A stretch of DNA of 6,781 nt from Nitrosotalea sp. (GTDB lineage: Archaea > Thermoproteota > Nitrososphaeria > Nitrososphaerales > Nitrosopumilaceae), in NCBI GenBank assembly GCA_023252335.1, contig JAJPEA010000092.1, forward strand, positions 1-6,781. The letters are read 5' to 3'. The notes below the pieces were generated by a model. The model was not told the origin of the DNA. It did no database searches and saw only the letters and a program-made list of their open reading frames with translations. This document shows positions 1 through 6,577 of the stretch, piece by piece. Both the position numbers and the translations under genes were made by a program. The number at the start of each line of letters is the position of its first letter. The first letter of the stretch is position 1.

Positions 1-563
1 GTTGCCACAGTTCTATATGGTCTCCATCTCTGACCAAGTTTTTCAGCTTCGTCTTGTTTTGGAATCTCTGGCAATGAAAACAATATCTGTACACCTTTTC
101 TCAAAGCAAGATCGCCTACAGGAAAAATGTCTTGTCTTCCAAGAGAAAAGATGAGAAACATTTCTGCAGTCCACCTTCCTATTCCCTTGACCTGGGTTAG
201 GTGAGCTATCACATCTTCATCATCCATCCTTGAGAGCGCCCTCATGTTCAATTTTCCTTCATTGACATGTCTTGCCAAGTCTTTCAGATACTCTATCTTC
301 ATGCCAGAAAGCCCAACTTGGCGAAGCTTGGATTTTCTTGTAGCAAGAATCTCAGAGGCAGTTGGAAATTTTGGGTATAGGCCCTTGAATCTCTTAAAAA
401 TTGCATCTGCTGCACCAGTTGCAAGCTGCTGAGAGATTATTGATTCAACCAGGACTGAAAAATGGTGATTTCTCTTCTTTAGCTTATACTTGCCAATCAT
501 ATCTATGACTGGGGCCATCTTCTTGTCTTGTCGAAGAAATGCTATTGCATCAGCAATTGTCAT
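1..563 (-). CDS. alkA: DNA-3-methyladenine glycosylase II (AlkA-type, HhH-GPD), 3' end cut off by window
   Basis: This is a base-excision repair enzyme of the HhH-GPD superfamily that removes alkylated purines from DNA. The first 187 residues are visible, starting with ATG at 563; the C-terminus lies beyond the left edge. SIISQQLATGAA (residues 41-52) matches the conserved helix after the N-terminal region. The helix-hairpin-helix is VKGIGRWTAEMF (125-136), followed by FPVGDLALRKG (147-157), where D151 aligns with the catalytic Asp of AlkA. W131 stands where bifunctional members such as OGG1 carry the Schiff-base lysine, so a monofunctional glycosylase is expected. WRPYR (180-184) is also typical of the AlkA C-terminal region. 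The ATG follows the TAA of the upstream transporter gene with no gap, so it is the last visible gene of the leftward operon and is probably translated by coupling. The family call is firm; the exact substrate range is inferred. Confidence 0.9.
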   Translation of the reverse strand, partial: MTIADAIAFLRQDKKMAPVIDMIGKYKLKKRNHHFSVLVESIISQQLATGAADAIFKRFKGLYPKFPTASEILATRKSKLRQVGLSGMKIEYLKDLARHVNEGKLNMRALSRMDDEDVIAHLTQVKGIGRWTAEMFLIFSLGRQDIFPVGDLALRKGVQILFSLPEIPKQDEAEKLGQRWRPYRTVA

Positions 564-1922
564 TTAGTTTGGCTCTGGATGTATGGTAACTATGGCATCT
601 TTTATTTGATCTTTAATCTTGCTTTCAATACCAGATATGATATCATGGACTTCTTCTATTGTAAGGTTTTTTTCAAATGAGCAATCAATGTCTATCTTGA
701 AGATATTTTGCAGATGTAATGTTATCACTCGGCCAATTTTTTTGACTTTGGGATATTCTTTTATGATGTTAGTAACTTGTTCTTCTATTGTTATGTCTTC
801 TACCGGAACACTCTCTGGAATTGAAACATATGGTTCAAGATGTATAGTAATGTGATTTACATTTGCAACAGATTTTTTTATTTGGGATTCGATCTCATCT
901 GATACATGGTGTGCATCCTCAAGTGACATGTTCCTGTCAACCATGACATGCAAGCTAATGAAGATGCCATTCTCTGCAGCAAATGAAGTTACATTGTGTA
1001 TCTCTTTTACTCCCTTGACTGCAGTTGCAATTGTATTTATGACATAATTTGCTGGAACATCTTTCCATGTTGGCTCGAAATGTATAGTGACATTTGAATT
1101 TGCGATTGCATTTTTGATGTTTCTTTCTACATTGGCACTGATCTTGTGTGCTTCTTCAAAACTTGATGCAGCGCTCAATGATATTGTAATTTCCGTAAAG
1201 ATGTCACTGCCTGATCTGCGTATTTGTACAGATTCTGTTTTCATTACTCCCTTGGTATTGTTTACTATGTCCCGTACTCTCTTTACCATGTTTGCAGGAA
1301 CTGCATCAGTTAGCTCAAGACCGCTCTTGTGGATTAATTTTAAGCTCAGTGCAGCAAGCAAGCCTCCAAGAATCAATGCTGCAATGTTATCACCCTGGTA
1401 GAATCCCATCATGACAAATACGATTCCTACCAATGCAACAGATGTGGCACCCATGTCCATGAAGGCATGGTACAAGTCTACCTGAAGTGAAGAACCATCT
1501 GTCTTTTTGAGCGCCCTTTTCAGGATGAAAATCCTAAAAGAGATTGAGCCTAGCGTATAGGTGGCTGCAATGACGGCTAAAACTCCAGGCAAAACTAGGG
1601 GTCTTGGTTCCTGGAATCTTGATATTGATTCATACACAAAAAACAATGAAATTACAAGAATTATGATTCCTGCCACAAAACTGCCCATTGTCTCGATCTT
1701 TCCATGACCATAGGTGTGCTCTCTGTCAGGTGGCTTGGTAGACCATTTTGCAGTAACAAGCAAAACCATTGTTACAACAGAATCTAGTATTGCATGGATA
1801 CTGTCTGTTACAAGTGCAAGACTGTTGGAAGAAATTCCTATCAAAAATTCTACTGCAAAGGCAGAAAGTATTACAGCAAGTGAAATTTTTAATGCATTTG
1901 TCTTGATGTCTTGCAAGCTCAA
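564..1922 (-). CDS. Cation diffusion facilitator (CDF) transporter with three tandem C-terminal dimerisation domains
   Basis: This is a membrane antiporter expected to export a divalent metal, probably Zn2+, in exchange for protons. It has 452 residues, against about 290-330 for a usual CDF. Six membrane segments lie at roughly 12-32, 36-57, 79-99, 110-133, 150-173 and 179-197. The transport site is H43xxxD47 in TM2 plus H152xxxD156 in TM5, the HD-HD set usually linked to zinc. The TM2-TM3 loop has D66, H69 and H73 in a PPDxxHxYGHGKxE motif matching the second zinc site of YiiP. The cytoplasmic part is a triplicated ZT_dimer-like unit (about 212-285, 292-365, 378-452). Each copy has a helix His (H259, H338, H426) and ends in HxEP (281, 361, 448). 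Only the middle copy also has His at the two other YiiP ligand positions (H309, H325). The start is TTG, in a 4-bp TTGA overlap with the kinase stop. The metal is inferred from motifs. Confidence 0.93.
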   Translation of the reverse strand: MSLQDIKTNALKISLAVILSAFAVEFLIGISSNSLALVTDSIHAILDSVVTMVLLVTAKWSTKPPDREHTYGHGKIETMGSFVAGIIILVISLFFVYESISRFQEPRPLVLPGVLAVIAATYTLGSISFRIFILKRALKKTDGSSLQVDLYHAFMDMGATSVALVGIVFVMMGFYQGDNIAALILGGLLAALSLKLIHKSGLELTDAVPANMVKRVRDIVNNTKGVMKTESVQIRRSGSDIFTEITISLSAASSFEEAHKISANVERNIKNAIANSNVTIHFEPTWKDVPANYVINTIATAVKGVKEIHNVTSFAAENGIFISLHVMVDRNMSLEDAHHVSDEIESQIKKSVANVNHITIHLEPYVSIPESVPVEDITIEEQVTNIIKEYPKVKKIGRVITLHLQNIFKIDIDCSFEKNLTIEEVHDIISGIESKIKDQIKDAIVTIHPEPN

Positions 1923-2686
1923 CTCTTGTCCAACCCCAACATCTTCAATATGTCATCAAAATTTTCCCTTGATTGATCATGCTTGTATTTTTTGAGAGGA
2001 CCTATCATTTTTTTCTTGTCTGGTATCTTGATTATATTTTTGACTATACTTGCAAGTACAGATCCTATGAATATTGATTGAGTTGCAGATGTAACGTTTG
2101 AAGTTCTTCTGTTTGTACTGGAACTCTCAAAATCAATCAAGCATGGAGATTTTCCCACAATGACATGCTTGTGGATGTAGCTTAGCTCTCCATGATCAAG
2201 ATGAATCGTATCCAAAGTATGACAGTCTTCGAGGACTTGTCTTACAACAGATCGAAGTGTTGCAGCACGTCCCCTGCCTTCTAGATCTTGCACCCAATCA
2301 GTTATTATCTTGCCCTCGACATATTCCATTACCAAGAAATTTTTGCTGCTGTCTATTAGCTTGGGACCAATGTTTTCCTTGTTTGCAATCTTGAGAAGTT
2401 TGGCCTCGCTTTTCATCTCTTCTCTACTGGAATCTATTCTACGAATCTTGAGGGCCACATTTTTTTTGCCAAGCCTTGACAGTACCACAACTCCAACATA
2501 GCCCTTGCCAAGTACATGTATGTTATTCAAAATTGTCTCACCCTCAAACATTACTCCAGTAATTCCAAGTTTTTCAAGCTCGACAAGCCTCTTTGCAAGC
2601 TCACTCTTTGTTGCCTTGGGATATCCTAGTATCAGGGAATATGGTTCTTTGACAAGCTTACTTGTTGGAACCAAAGATGAGTTCAT
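1919..2686 (-). CDS. Archaeal COG2112-type Ser/Thr protein kinase (RIO/Bud32-like fold)
   Basis: This is a small atypical protein kinase of 255 residues; its substrate is unknown. A short N-terminal helical region (about 18-50, starting ILGYPKATKSE) is typical of COG2112. The glycine-rich loop is LGKGYVGVVV (59-68), the ATP-anchoring lysine is K80 in VALK, and E94 is the likely helix-C glutamate. The hinge region is VMEYVEG (119-125). The catalytic loop reads DHGELSYIHKHVIV (164-177): aligned with the RIO loop HxDLSxxN, E167 takes the place of the catalytic Asp and H172 that of the Asn. The metal-binding DFG equivalent is D185 in IDFES. RRTSNVTSATQ (193-203) is a conserved post-catalytic segment of this family. 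ATG at 2686 gives a 29-bp overlap with cca; no clear Shine-Dalgarno is seen, so a TTG at 2674 cannot be excluded. Its place after thpR and cca hints at a link to RNA metabolism, but this is inference only. Confidence 0.85.
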   Translation of the reverse strand: MNSSLVPTSKLVKEPYSLILGYPKATKSELAKRLVELEKLGITGVMFEGETILNNIHVLGKGYVGVVVLSRLGKKNVALKIRRIDSSREEMKSEAKLLKIANKENIGPKLIDSSKNFLVMEYVEGKIITDWVQDLEGRGRAATLRSVVRQVLEDCHTLDTIHLDHGELSYIHKHVIVGKSPCLIDFESSSTNRRTSNVTSATQSIFIGSVLASIVKNIIKIPDKKKMIGPLKKYKHDQSRENFDDILKMLGLDKS

Positions 2687-3992
2687 TGGTAGAGGTTAAC
2701 TCTGCCAGAGCCTTTTTAATGGATTTGCTTGTCACCTGTTGGCCACCTGATATGGCAAAGCCGCGCTTCATGTCTGGAATGATACCGCTTGGAATGCCTG
2801 CCTTTGCCAGGTTTTTCTTTAGACGTGACTGGAGGAATTTTCTTGCATCAGAAAACTCTCTTTGCTGCAGTGACAGGATCCTACCTTGCTCGTCAACCCA
2901 AGTGATGTTATTCTTGGAATTTCGCAAAATAAAGTTCTCTGATTCTAGTTTTCTAAATACATCTGGGCCGTTTTTGACCATGAATTTTTCAATTGTTGTA
3001 GAATGTAACAGGAAAAGCATCGCAGCCTCTGACTTTTCATCTGTTATGGCACTTTTTCGCAATACCTGAAATCCGCCAAGCTCAAGCTGGCCAGCAAGTG
3101 CATTTGCCCCCCTTTTTACCTGGCCCCAAATGATATCGGGGCTTCTTGGTTTGTACTTGAACTTGACAACTAGAACATTTTTTAGGTTCTTTGTGTTTGG
3201 CAACAGTTTTTTGCCATTGAAAAATTCAAGTGATGGCTTTTTCAGATATGCCCTTGCCGCAAGTATGAACTTGCCAAAGTTTTGAGCAGAGATTGCAGTA
3301 CCAAGATTTCTGTTGCTATCTATTGGGTCTATCAAAACTAGGAATGTCTCAAACTTTTTTGTAGGACTGCCTATTGTCTGGCCCTGGGCAAAATTTGTAG
3401 CAGCCTCCAAAGTTTTCACAAAGCTTCCATAATGGTAAATTAAAACCTCAGAGACATATCCTCCAAACCCTTCTGTTGCAATTTCTGCACCATAGATTCC
3501 AATTCCTCTTAGAAACTTTTTGAGCAGTCTTACCTCATTCTTTTTTTCTGCATCTAATTGTTCCAGTATGAATTTGGTATGAAATGATGACCTGTCCGCT
3601 GCACTCTTCCACTGACCTATTTCCACGTCGTAACATGGAACAACATTTACCTTGGTATCTTGAACTACTGCCTCTACATACGGATGCTCTGAATATCTAA
3701 CATAGGGACCAAACTTTTTCATGGATTTAAAACCAATTTCTCTGCCAATCTCTTCGAATTGCTTTTCGCTTGTTTCTTTTTTCATCTTGACAAAGATGTC
3801 AAGGTCTAACTTGCCCTTGAGCCAAGTTCCTTTTGCAAAAGATCCACCAAACTCTACTGATGTCACCTCTGGGTGGTTTACAATCTCTTTTTTTACCAAG
3901 TCTAAAAGATTTGTCGCAAGTGCTCCTATCTTTTCCTCTTCTTGTCTTGTGGGAATTGATATCTTTCTTGCCTGCTCCAAAACGTTTCTCAT
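2658..3992 (-). CDS. cca: CCA-adding enzyme (tRNA nucleotidyltransferase), class I archaeal
   Basis: This enzyme adds or repairs the 3' CCA of tRNA using CTP and ATP without a nucleic acid template. It has 444 residues, close to the archaeal norm (about 440). The N-terminal nucleotidyltransferase domain has the GGSFAKGTWLKG signature (49-60) with catalytic carboxylates D63 and D65 in LDLDIFV. The strand for the third carboxylate reads KVNVVPCYDV (114-123). Asn116 sits where the Archaeoglobus enzyme has Asp110, which is unusual and worth checking. The central domain includes NEVRLLKKFLRGIGIYGAE (152-170) and GGYVSEVLIYHYGSF (177-191). The tail domain contains KPRSPDIIWGQVKR (281-294), typical of archaeal CCA enzymes. 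Its ATG overlaps the thpR stop by 4 bp (ATGA). Pairing of thpR with cca is common in archaea and fits a role in RNA 3'-end processing. Confidence 0.96.
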   Translation of the reverse strand: MRNVLEQARKISIPTRQEEEKIGALATNLLDLVKKEIVNHPEVTSVEFGGSFAKGTWLKGKLDLDIFVKMKKETSEKQFEEIGREIGFKSMKKFGPYVRYSEHPYVEAVVQDTKVNVVPCYDVEIGQWKSAADRSSFHTKFILEQLDAEKKNEVRLLKKFLRGIGIYGAEIATEGFGGYVSEVLIYHYGSFVKTLEAATNFAQGQTIGSPTKKFETFLVLIDPIDSNRNLGTAISAQNFGKFILAARAYLKKPSLEFFNGKKLLPNTKNLKNVLVVKFKYKPRSPDIIWGQVKRGANALAGQLELGGFQVLRKSAITDEKSEAAMLFLLHSTTIEKFMVKNGPDVFRKLESENFILRNSKNNITWVDEQGRILSLQQREFSDARKFLQSRLKKNLAKAGIPSGIIPDMKRGFAISGGQQVTSKSIKKALAELTSTNELIFGSNK

Positions 3993-4528
3993 TTAGCTAA
4001 AATCACCTGTAAATCAGAGTATACTGGCCCACTAGGGGTTAAGATGCTTTGCTTGAGCTTGAATTCTGTCACGGTATATTTTCCTAGATCAATTTTCTTG
4101 AATTTTTCCATGATCTCTGGGATTCCATCTACTTTATTCTTAATCCTAAATATTGTCAAGTGTGGCTTGAATGGTTTGTCAGACCTAAATCCAAGAGGAG
4201 CAAGTTTTTTTTCTACCTGCAAGGCAAGCTCTACTAGTTGTTTTGATGATGTTTCATCTACACCAATCCAGATGACTCGAGCAGATCTTGGATTTGGAAA
4301 CGCGCCAACATGTGTAAAGTTAACATCTATTTTTCTAAATGAAATTGTACCTAACGCTTTTTTTACATTCTCTACAGCATCTTCAGTTATCTCTCCCAAG
4401 AAGAGCAATGTAAAGTGCATATTTTTTTTGTTTACAGGAGTTGCCCGTATCTTGAATTCTGATTGGATTTTTACAATTGCATCAAGTATGTTATCATCCT
4501 GAATCTCTACTGCAACAAAGGCCCGCAC
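3989..4528 (-). CDS. thpR: RNA 2',3'-cyclic phosphodiesterase / 2'-5' RNA ligase
   Basis: This is a member of the 2H phosphoesterase family that opens RNA 2',3'-cyclic phosphates to 2'-phosphates and can join tRNA halves through 2'-5' links in vitro. It has 179 residues, normal for ThpR/LigT. The two catalytic HxTx motifs are H38-F-T40-L and H123-L-T125-I, each followed by the expected beta-strand context (LLFLG at 41-45, KPHLTIFR at 121-128). MRAFVAVEI at the N-terminus and the FPNPRSARVIWIGV segment (77-90) are characteristic. The start is GTG at 4528. No Shine-Dalgarno is present, but a TATA element is centred about 28 bp upstream, as expected for a leaderless transcript. It is the first gene of the leftward operon and overlaps cca by 4 bp. 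The physiological substrate in archaea is not settled; tRNA splicing or end repair is the usual suggestion. Confidence 0.95.
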   Translation of the reverse strand: MRAFVAVEIQDDNILDAIVKIQSEFKIRATPVNKKNMHFTLLFLGEITEDAVENVKKALGTISFRKIDVNFTHVGAFPNPRSARVIWIGVDETSSKQLVELALQVEKKLAPLGFRSDKPFKPHLTIFRIKNKVDGIPEIMEKFKKIDLGKYTVTEFKLKQSILTPSGPVYSDLQVILAK

Positions 4529-4552
4529 TAGAGGAATTCAGATTGTGGCGTC

Positions 4553-4560
4553 TATAATAA
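4553..4560. promoter_or_regulatory. Nearly symmetrical TATA element of a divergent promoter
   Basis: TATAATAA on the plus strand reads TTATTATA on the minus strand. Its centre is about 28 bp before the GTG of thpR (leaderless spacing) and about 25 bp before the ribosome binding site of the UPF0200 gene. The divergent gap is only 67 bp and I see no second good TATA box, so this element may serve both directions. This rests on spacing and base composition only. Confidence 0.45.
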
Positions 4561-4581
4561 TTTCCGGTAGCTTCATAGACT

Positions 4582-4586
4582 GGAGG
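4582..4586 (+). promoter_or_regulatory. Shine-Dalgarno GGAGG that fixes the UPF0200 start
   Basis: GGAGG lies 9 nt before the GTG at 4596. It supports that codon over the upstream in-frame GTG at 4545, which would add 17 residues not expected in the family and would begin before the TATA element. Confidence 0.6.
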
Positions 4587-4595
4587 ATAAAGTTT

Positions 4596-5147
4596 GTGAG
4601 TGTGAAACTAATCGTATGTCTTACGGGAATGCCAGGGGCTGGAAAAACCACAATAGCTGAAGGTCTGAAATCAAAAGGCTTTGATAAAATTACAATGGGT
4701 GATGCTGTTAGGGCAGAGGCTACAAGAAGAAAGATAGATCCAACAGGGGCCAATCTTGGCAAGCTCATGATTGAGCTTCGAGAAAAAAATGGTCCAGGTG
4801 CAGTGGCTGAGCTCATACAAGATGCAATCCGGAATTCCAAGTCTGATGTTATACTTGTAGATGGAGTACGATCGCTTGCAGAGGTAAACGTCTTGAAAAA
4901 AATTGGCACAGTCAAAGTTCTTGCAATTCACGCATCTGGTGATATACGATACAAATTTCTAACAGAAAGGGGCAGATCCGATGCTCCATCTGACCGTGAA
5001 GATTTTTCAAAAAGGGATTCAAGAGAGATTGGGGTGGGCATGAGTGAATCAATTGCGCTTGCAGACGAAACAATCTCAAATAACAACATGACAATTCAGG
5101 AACTTGTTGACGCCTCATATGATATCATCAAAGGCTGGATGAATTGA
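4596..5147 (+). CDS. UPF0200 family P-loop nucleoside kinase-like protein
   Basis: This is a 183-residue P-loop NTPase related to adenylate, cytidylate and dephospho-CoA kinases. It belongs to archaeal family UPF0200, whose function is not established. Numbered from GTG 4596, the Walker A motif is GMPGAGKTT (11-19, K17). MGDAVR (34-39) resembles the NMP-binding site, with D36 and R39. NLGKLMIELREKNGPGAVA (53-71) is a family hallmark, LVDGVRS (87-93) contains the Walker B-like D89, and the LID-like segment TERGRSDAP (122-130) supplies R124 and R126. The GTG is preceded by GGAGG, and starting here puts the P-loop about 10 residues from the N-terminus, as in relatives. The stop overlaps the start of the UPF0201 gene by 4 bp (TTGA). 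The two families are neighbours in many archaea and fused in Archaeoglobus, so a shared pathway, probably RNA-related, is likely. The substrate is unknown. Confidence 0.88.
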   Translation: MSVKLIVCLTGMPGAGKTTIAEGLKSKGFDKITMGDAVRAEATRRKIDPTGANLGKLMIELREKNGPGAVAELIQDAIRNSKSDVILVDGVRSLAEVNVLKKIGTVKVLAIHASGDIRYKFLTERGRSDAPSDREDFSKRDSREIGVGMSESIALADETISNNNMTIQELVDASYDIIKGWMN

Positions 5148-5560
5148 AGATTCCAAATGTTGCCTGCAAGATTGAAGTCTATGCTGCAGTAAATCCATCC
5201 GAAGATCCAGATAAAGTAAGACTTGCAGTATCCCATGTAATCCTGGAGACAGATTACCAGTACAAGGAAGGAAGCATCAAGGCAACCTCAAACCAGTTGG
5301 ACTCGCTTGCAAAAATACAAGAGACAATCAAAAAACACCGAACAAGCAAGATCTACCGAAGGCAGATGCGATTTAATACCAAAGGAGACACCACCTGGTT
5401 TTACCTCAACAAGCAGGCAGCCTTTGTGGATGTCATTGCAGTATGCGAAGAGGCAGAAGAGTCTGCCATGGGTCCAATCAAGGTGATACTTCACTCAAAG
5501 GACCTTGAAAAGATAGTGGACTGGCTTGCACCTGAGATGACCACCGAAATGACTGGATAA
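5144..5560 (+). CDS. UPF0201 family, predicted RNA-binding exosome-associated protein (COG1325)
   Basis: This small archaeal protein has 138 residues and belongs to UPF0201/COG1325, described as a predicted exosome subunit or RNA-binding protein; direct biochemistry is not known to me. Family marks are VNPSEDPDKV (16-25) after the first strand, FYLNKQAAFVD (86-96), MGPIKVIL (109-116) and IVDWLAP (124-130). The middle (about 44-78) is rich in basic residues (KKHRTSKIYRRQMR at 63-76), fitting an RNA-contacting helix. The start is TTG at 5144, inside a TTGA overlap with the UPF0200 stop, indicating translational coupling. The nearby ATG at 5139 is out of frame. Length and motifs match the family; the role in RNA degradation is inferred from annotation tradition and from its partner. 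Confidence 0.88.
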   Translation: MKIPNVACKIEVYAAVNPSEDPDKVRLAVSHVILETDYQYKEGSIKATSNQLDSLAKIQETIKKHRTSKIYRRQMRFNTKGDTTWFYLNKQAAFVDVIAVCEEAEESAMGPIKVILHSKDLEKIVDWLAPEMTTEMTG

Positions 5561-5566
5561 ATTTAC

Positions 5567-5602
5567 TACACTTGCTCAACTAGTGTGTATTTGCGCTTTT
5601 TT
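5567..5602 (+). terminator. Possible terminator after the UPF0200-UPF0201 operon
   Basis: A short inverted repeat (ACACT at 5568-5572 with AGTGT at 5582-5586, extendable by a T-G pair) is followed by a run of six T at 5597-5602. Archaeal termination depends mainly on the T run; the hairpin is weak and may be chance. The same T run is part of the TATA element of the next gene. Confidence 0.3.
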
Positions 5603-5605
5603 ATG
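5597..5605 (+). promoter_or_regulatory. TATA-like element for the membrane-anchored hypothetical gene
   Basis: TTTTTTATG is centred about 28 bp before the TTG at 5629, the spacing expected for a leaderless archaeal transcript. No Shine-Dalgarno precedes that TTG, which supports leaderless initiation. Confidence 0.4.
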
Positions 5606-5628
5606 AAGACCTCAAGAAAAGAAACTGT

Positions 5629-6510
5629 TTGATAGGAAAATTGATAATCATTGGAATCATTATAGCTGCACTAGTTATCTTTGTGCCTAGTGCATCCAAA
5701 TTATTTCAAAGCGTGCCATCATCTATTGATACTGTAAAAGGCAAGATTGATCAAGTTGCAAACAACAAGCAAGTAATCAATGATTCAAAACTAGCCATTA
5801 AGGAAGTGGGCTTGGGTGCAAAATTGCTTGAAAATAATTCTGGTATATTGACACGTGCAAATTCTATATTGAATCCAGCAACAAACAACAATTCAACCTC
5901 TGTTTACCAACTTGCTCCACAATATGTAACTCGGCAAAACTATACCGGACAGGTCTTTGAAAAAAATGGCAATACATGCCAAATCTCTATTCCGGAACTT
6001 GCCCAGACAATAAATGGAATAAAACAATTAACTGGAATAATCCAGCTTGATCAATGCCAATCAAGTGTAGGAGATCCTGTGCAGGTAACACAACTCACAG
6101 CAAAACCAAACTCTCCTCAAGTAGATGTGCCAAGCGGTCTGATAATTTCTCCTTATGGTGATAGCACAGCCTCGAGTACTACACCCAGTACAACCTTGCC
6201 AGCTCTTCCATCTTACTATCAAACGGTTAAACTAACCATGGTAAACCAAGGAAACAATGCAATGCTAAATTTTGATGATGCATCTGGCCAGACAAGATCA
6301 GTTACAGTTACGATGAAAAACAGTGACGCTGTCTTGTTTTCTGGAACATTTTATTCTTCCCAGTTTTCAACCCAGGTCAACGATGTTCCAAATACTCCAC
6401 ACATCATAGAGATGACAATTGATAATGCAATTTACGGAACATTGCATGCTTCTGCATATGCACCATCCAACATGCAAAACTCTACCATAACTGGAATCTT
6501 ATCTCAATAG
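5629..6510 (+). CDS. Hypothetical membrane-anchored or secreted protein, Asn- and Ser/Thr-rich
   Basis: I do not recognise this 293-residue protein. It starts with an uncleaved-looking hydrophobic segment (LIIIGIIIAALVIFV, 5-19) after a single Lys, consistent with a signal anchor or signal peptide; the rest is hydrophilic and probably outside the cell. Residues 25-80 look helical. Residues 104-158 form a possible small beta-rich unit with the only two cysteines, C117 and C143, which could form a disulfide. A Ser/Thr/Pro linker (179-195) leads to a C-terminal beta-rich region (198-290) resembling a generic beta-sandwich, a resemblance based on composition only. Several N-glycosylation sequons occur (N69, N87, N88, N104, N284), as in archaeal surface proteins. 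TTG at 5629 is the first usable start: upstream in-frame codons up to the stop at 5581 contain none. It stands alone after a possible terminator and faces the candidate RNA gene tail to tail. Confidence 0.75.
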   Translation: MIGKLIIIGIIIAALVIFVPSASKLFQSVPSSIDTVKGKIDQVANNKQVINDSKLAIKEVGLGAKLLENNSGILTRANSILNPATNNNSTSVYQLAPQYVTRQNYTGQVFEKNGNTCQISIPELAQTINGIKQLTGIIQLDQCQSSVGDPVQVTQLTAKPNSPQVDVPSGLIISPYGDSTASSTTPSTTLPALPSYYQTVKLTMVNQGNNAMLNFDDASGQTRSVTVTMKNSDAVLFSGTFYSSQFSTQVNDVPNTPHIIEMTIDNAIYGTLHASAYAPSNMQNSTITGILSQ

Positions 6511-6555
6511 GGACCCAAAAGCAAATTTCAACATTATCTCAAACTAGAATTTTAT

Positions 6556-6570
6556 AAAAACAGGAAAAGG
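6556..6570 (-). terminator. U-rich tract downstream of the candidate minus-strand RNA
   Basis: Read on the minus strand this is CCUUUUCCUGUUUUU, beginning eight bases after the 3' end of the closing helix. U-rich tracts of this kind terminate archaeal transcription. The same DNA read on the plus strand is part of a TATA-like TTTATAAAAA (6551-6560), so its role depends on which strand is transcribed. Confidence 0.35.
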
Positions 6571-6577
6571 TGTAATG

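Noticed and set aside
1087..1401. Plus-strand open frames within the CDF, kinase and CCA genes
   Set aside because: All are antisense to well-supported family members and show no motif of their own.
4206..4214. Long T runs inside the thpR and cca genes as terminators or slippage sites
   Set aside because: They are lysine- and phenylalanine-rich coding stretches of AT-rich genes on the opposite strand; reading frames continue intact through them.
4545..4595. N-terminal extension of UPF0200 from GTG 4545
   Set aside because: It would overlap the TATA element, the GGAGG supports GTG 4596, and relatives begin about ten residues before the P-loop.
4538..4931. Long minus-strand open frames opposite the UPF0200 gene
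   Set aside because: They lie antisense to a clear P-loop protein and their translations show low-complexity, shadow-type composition.
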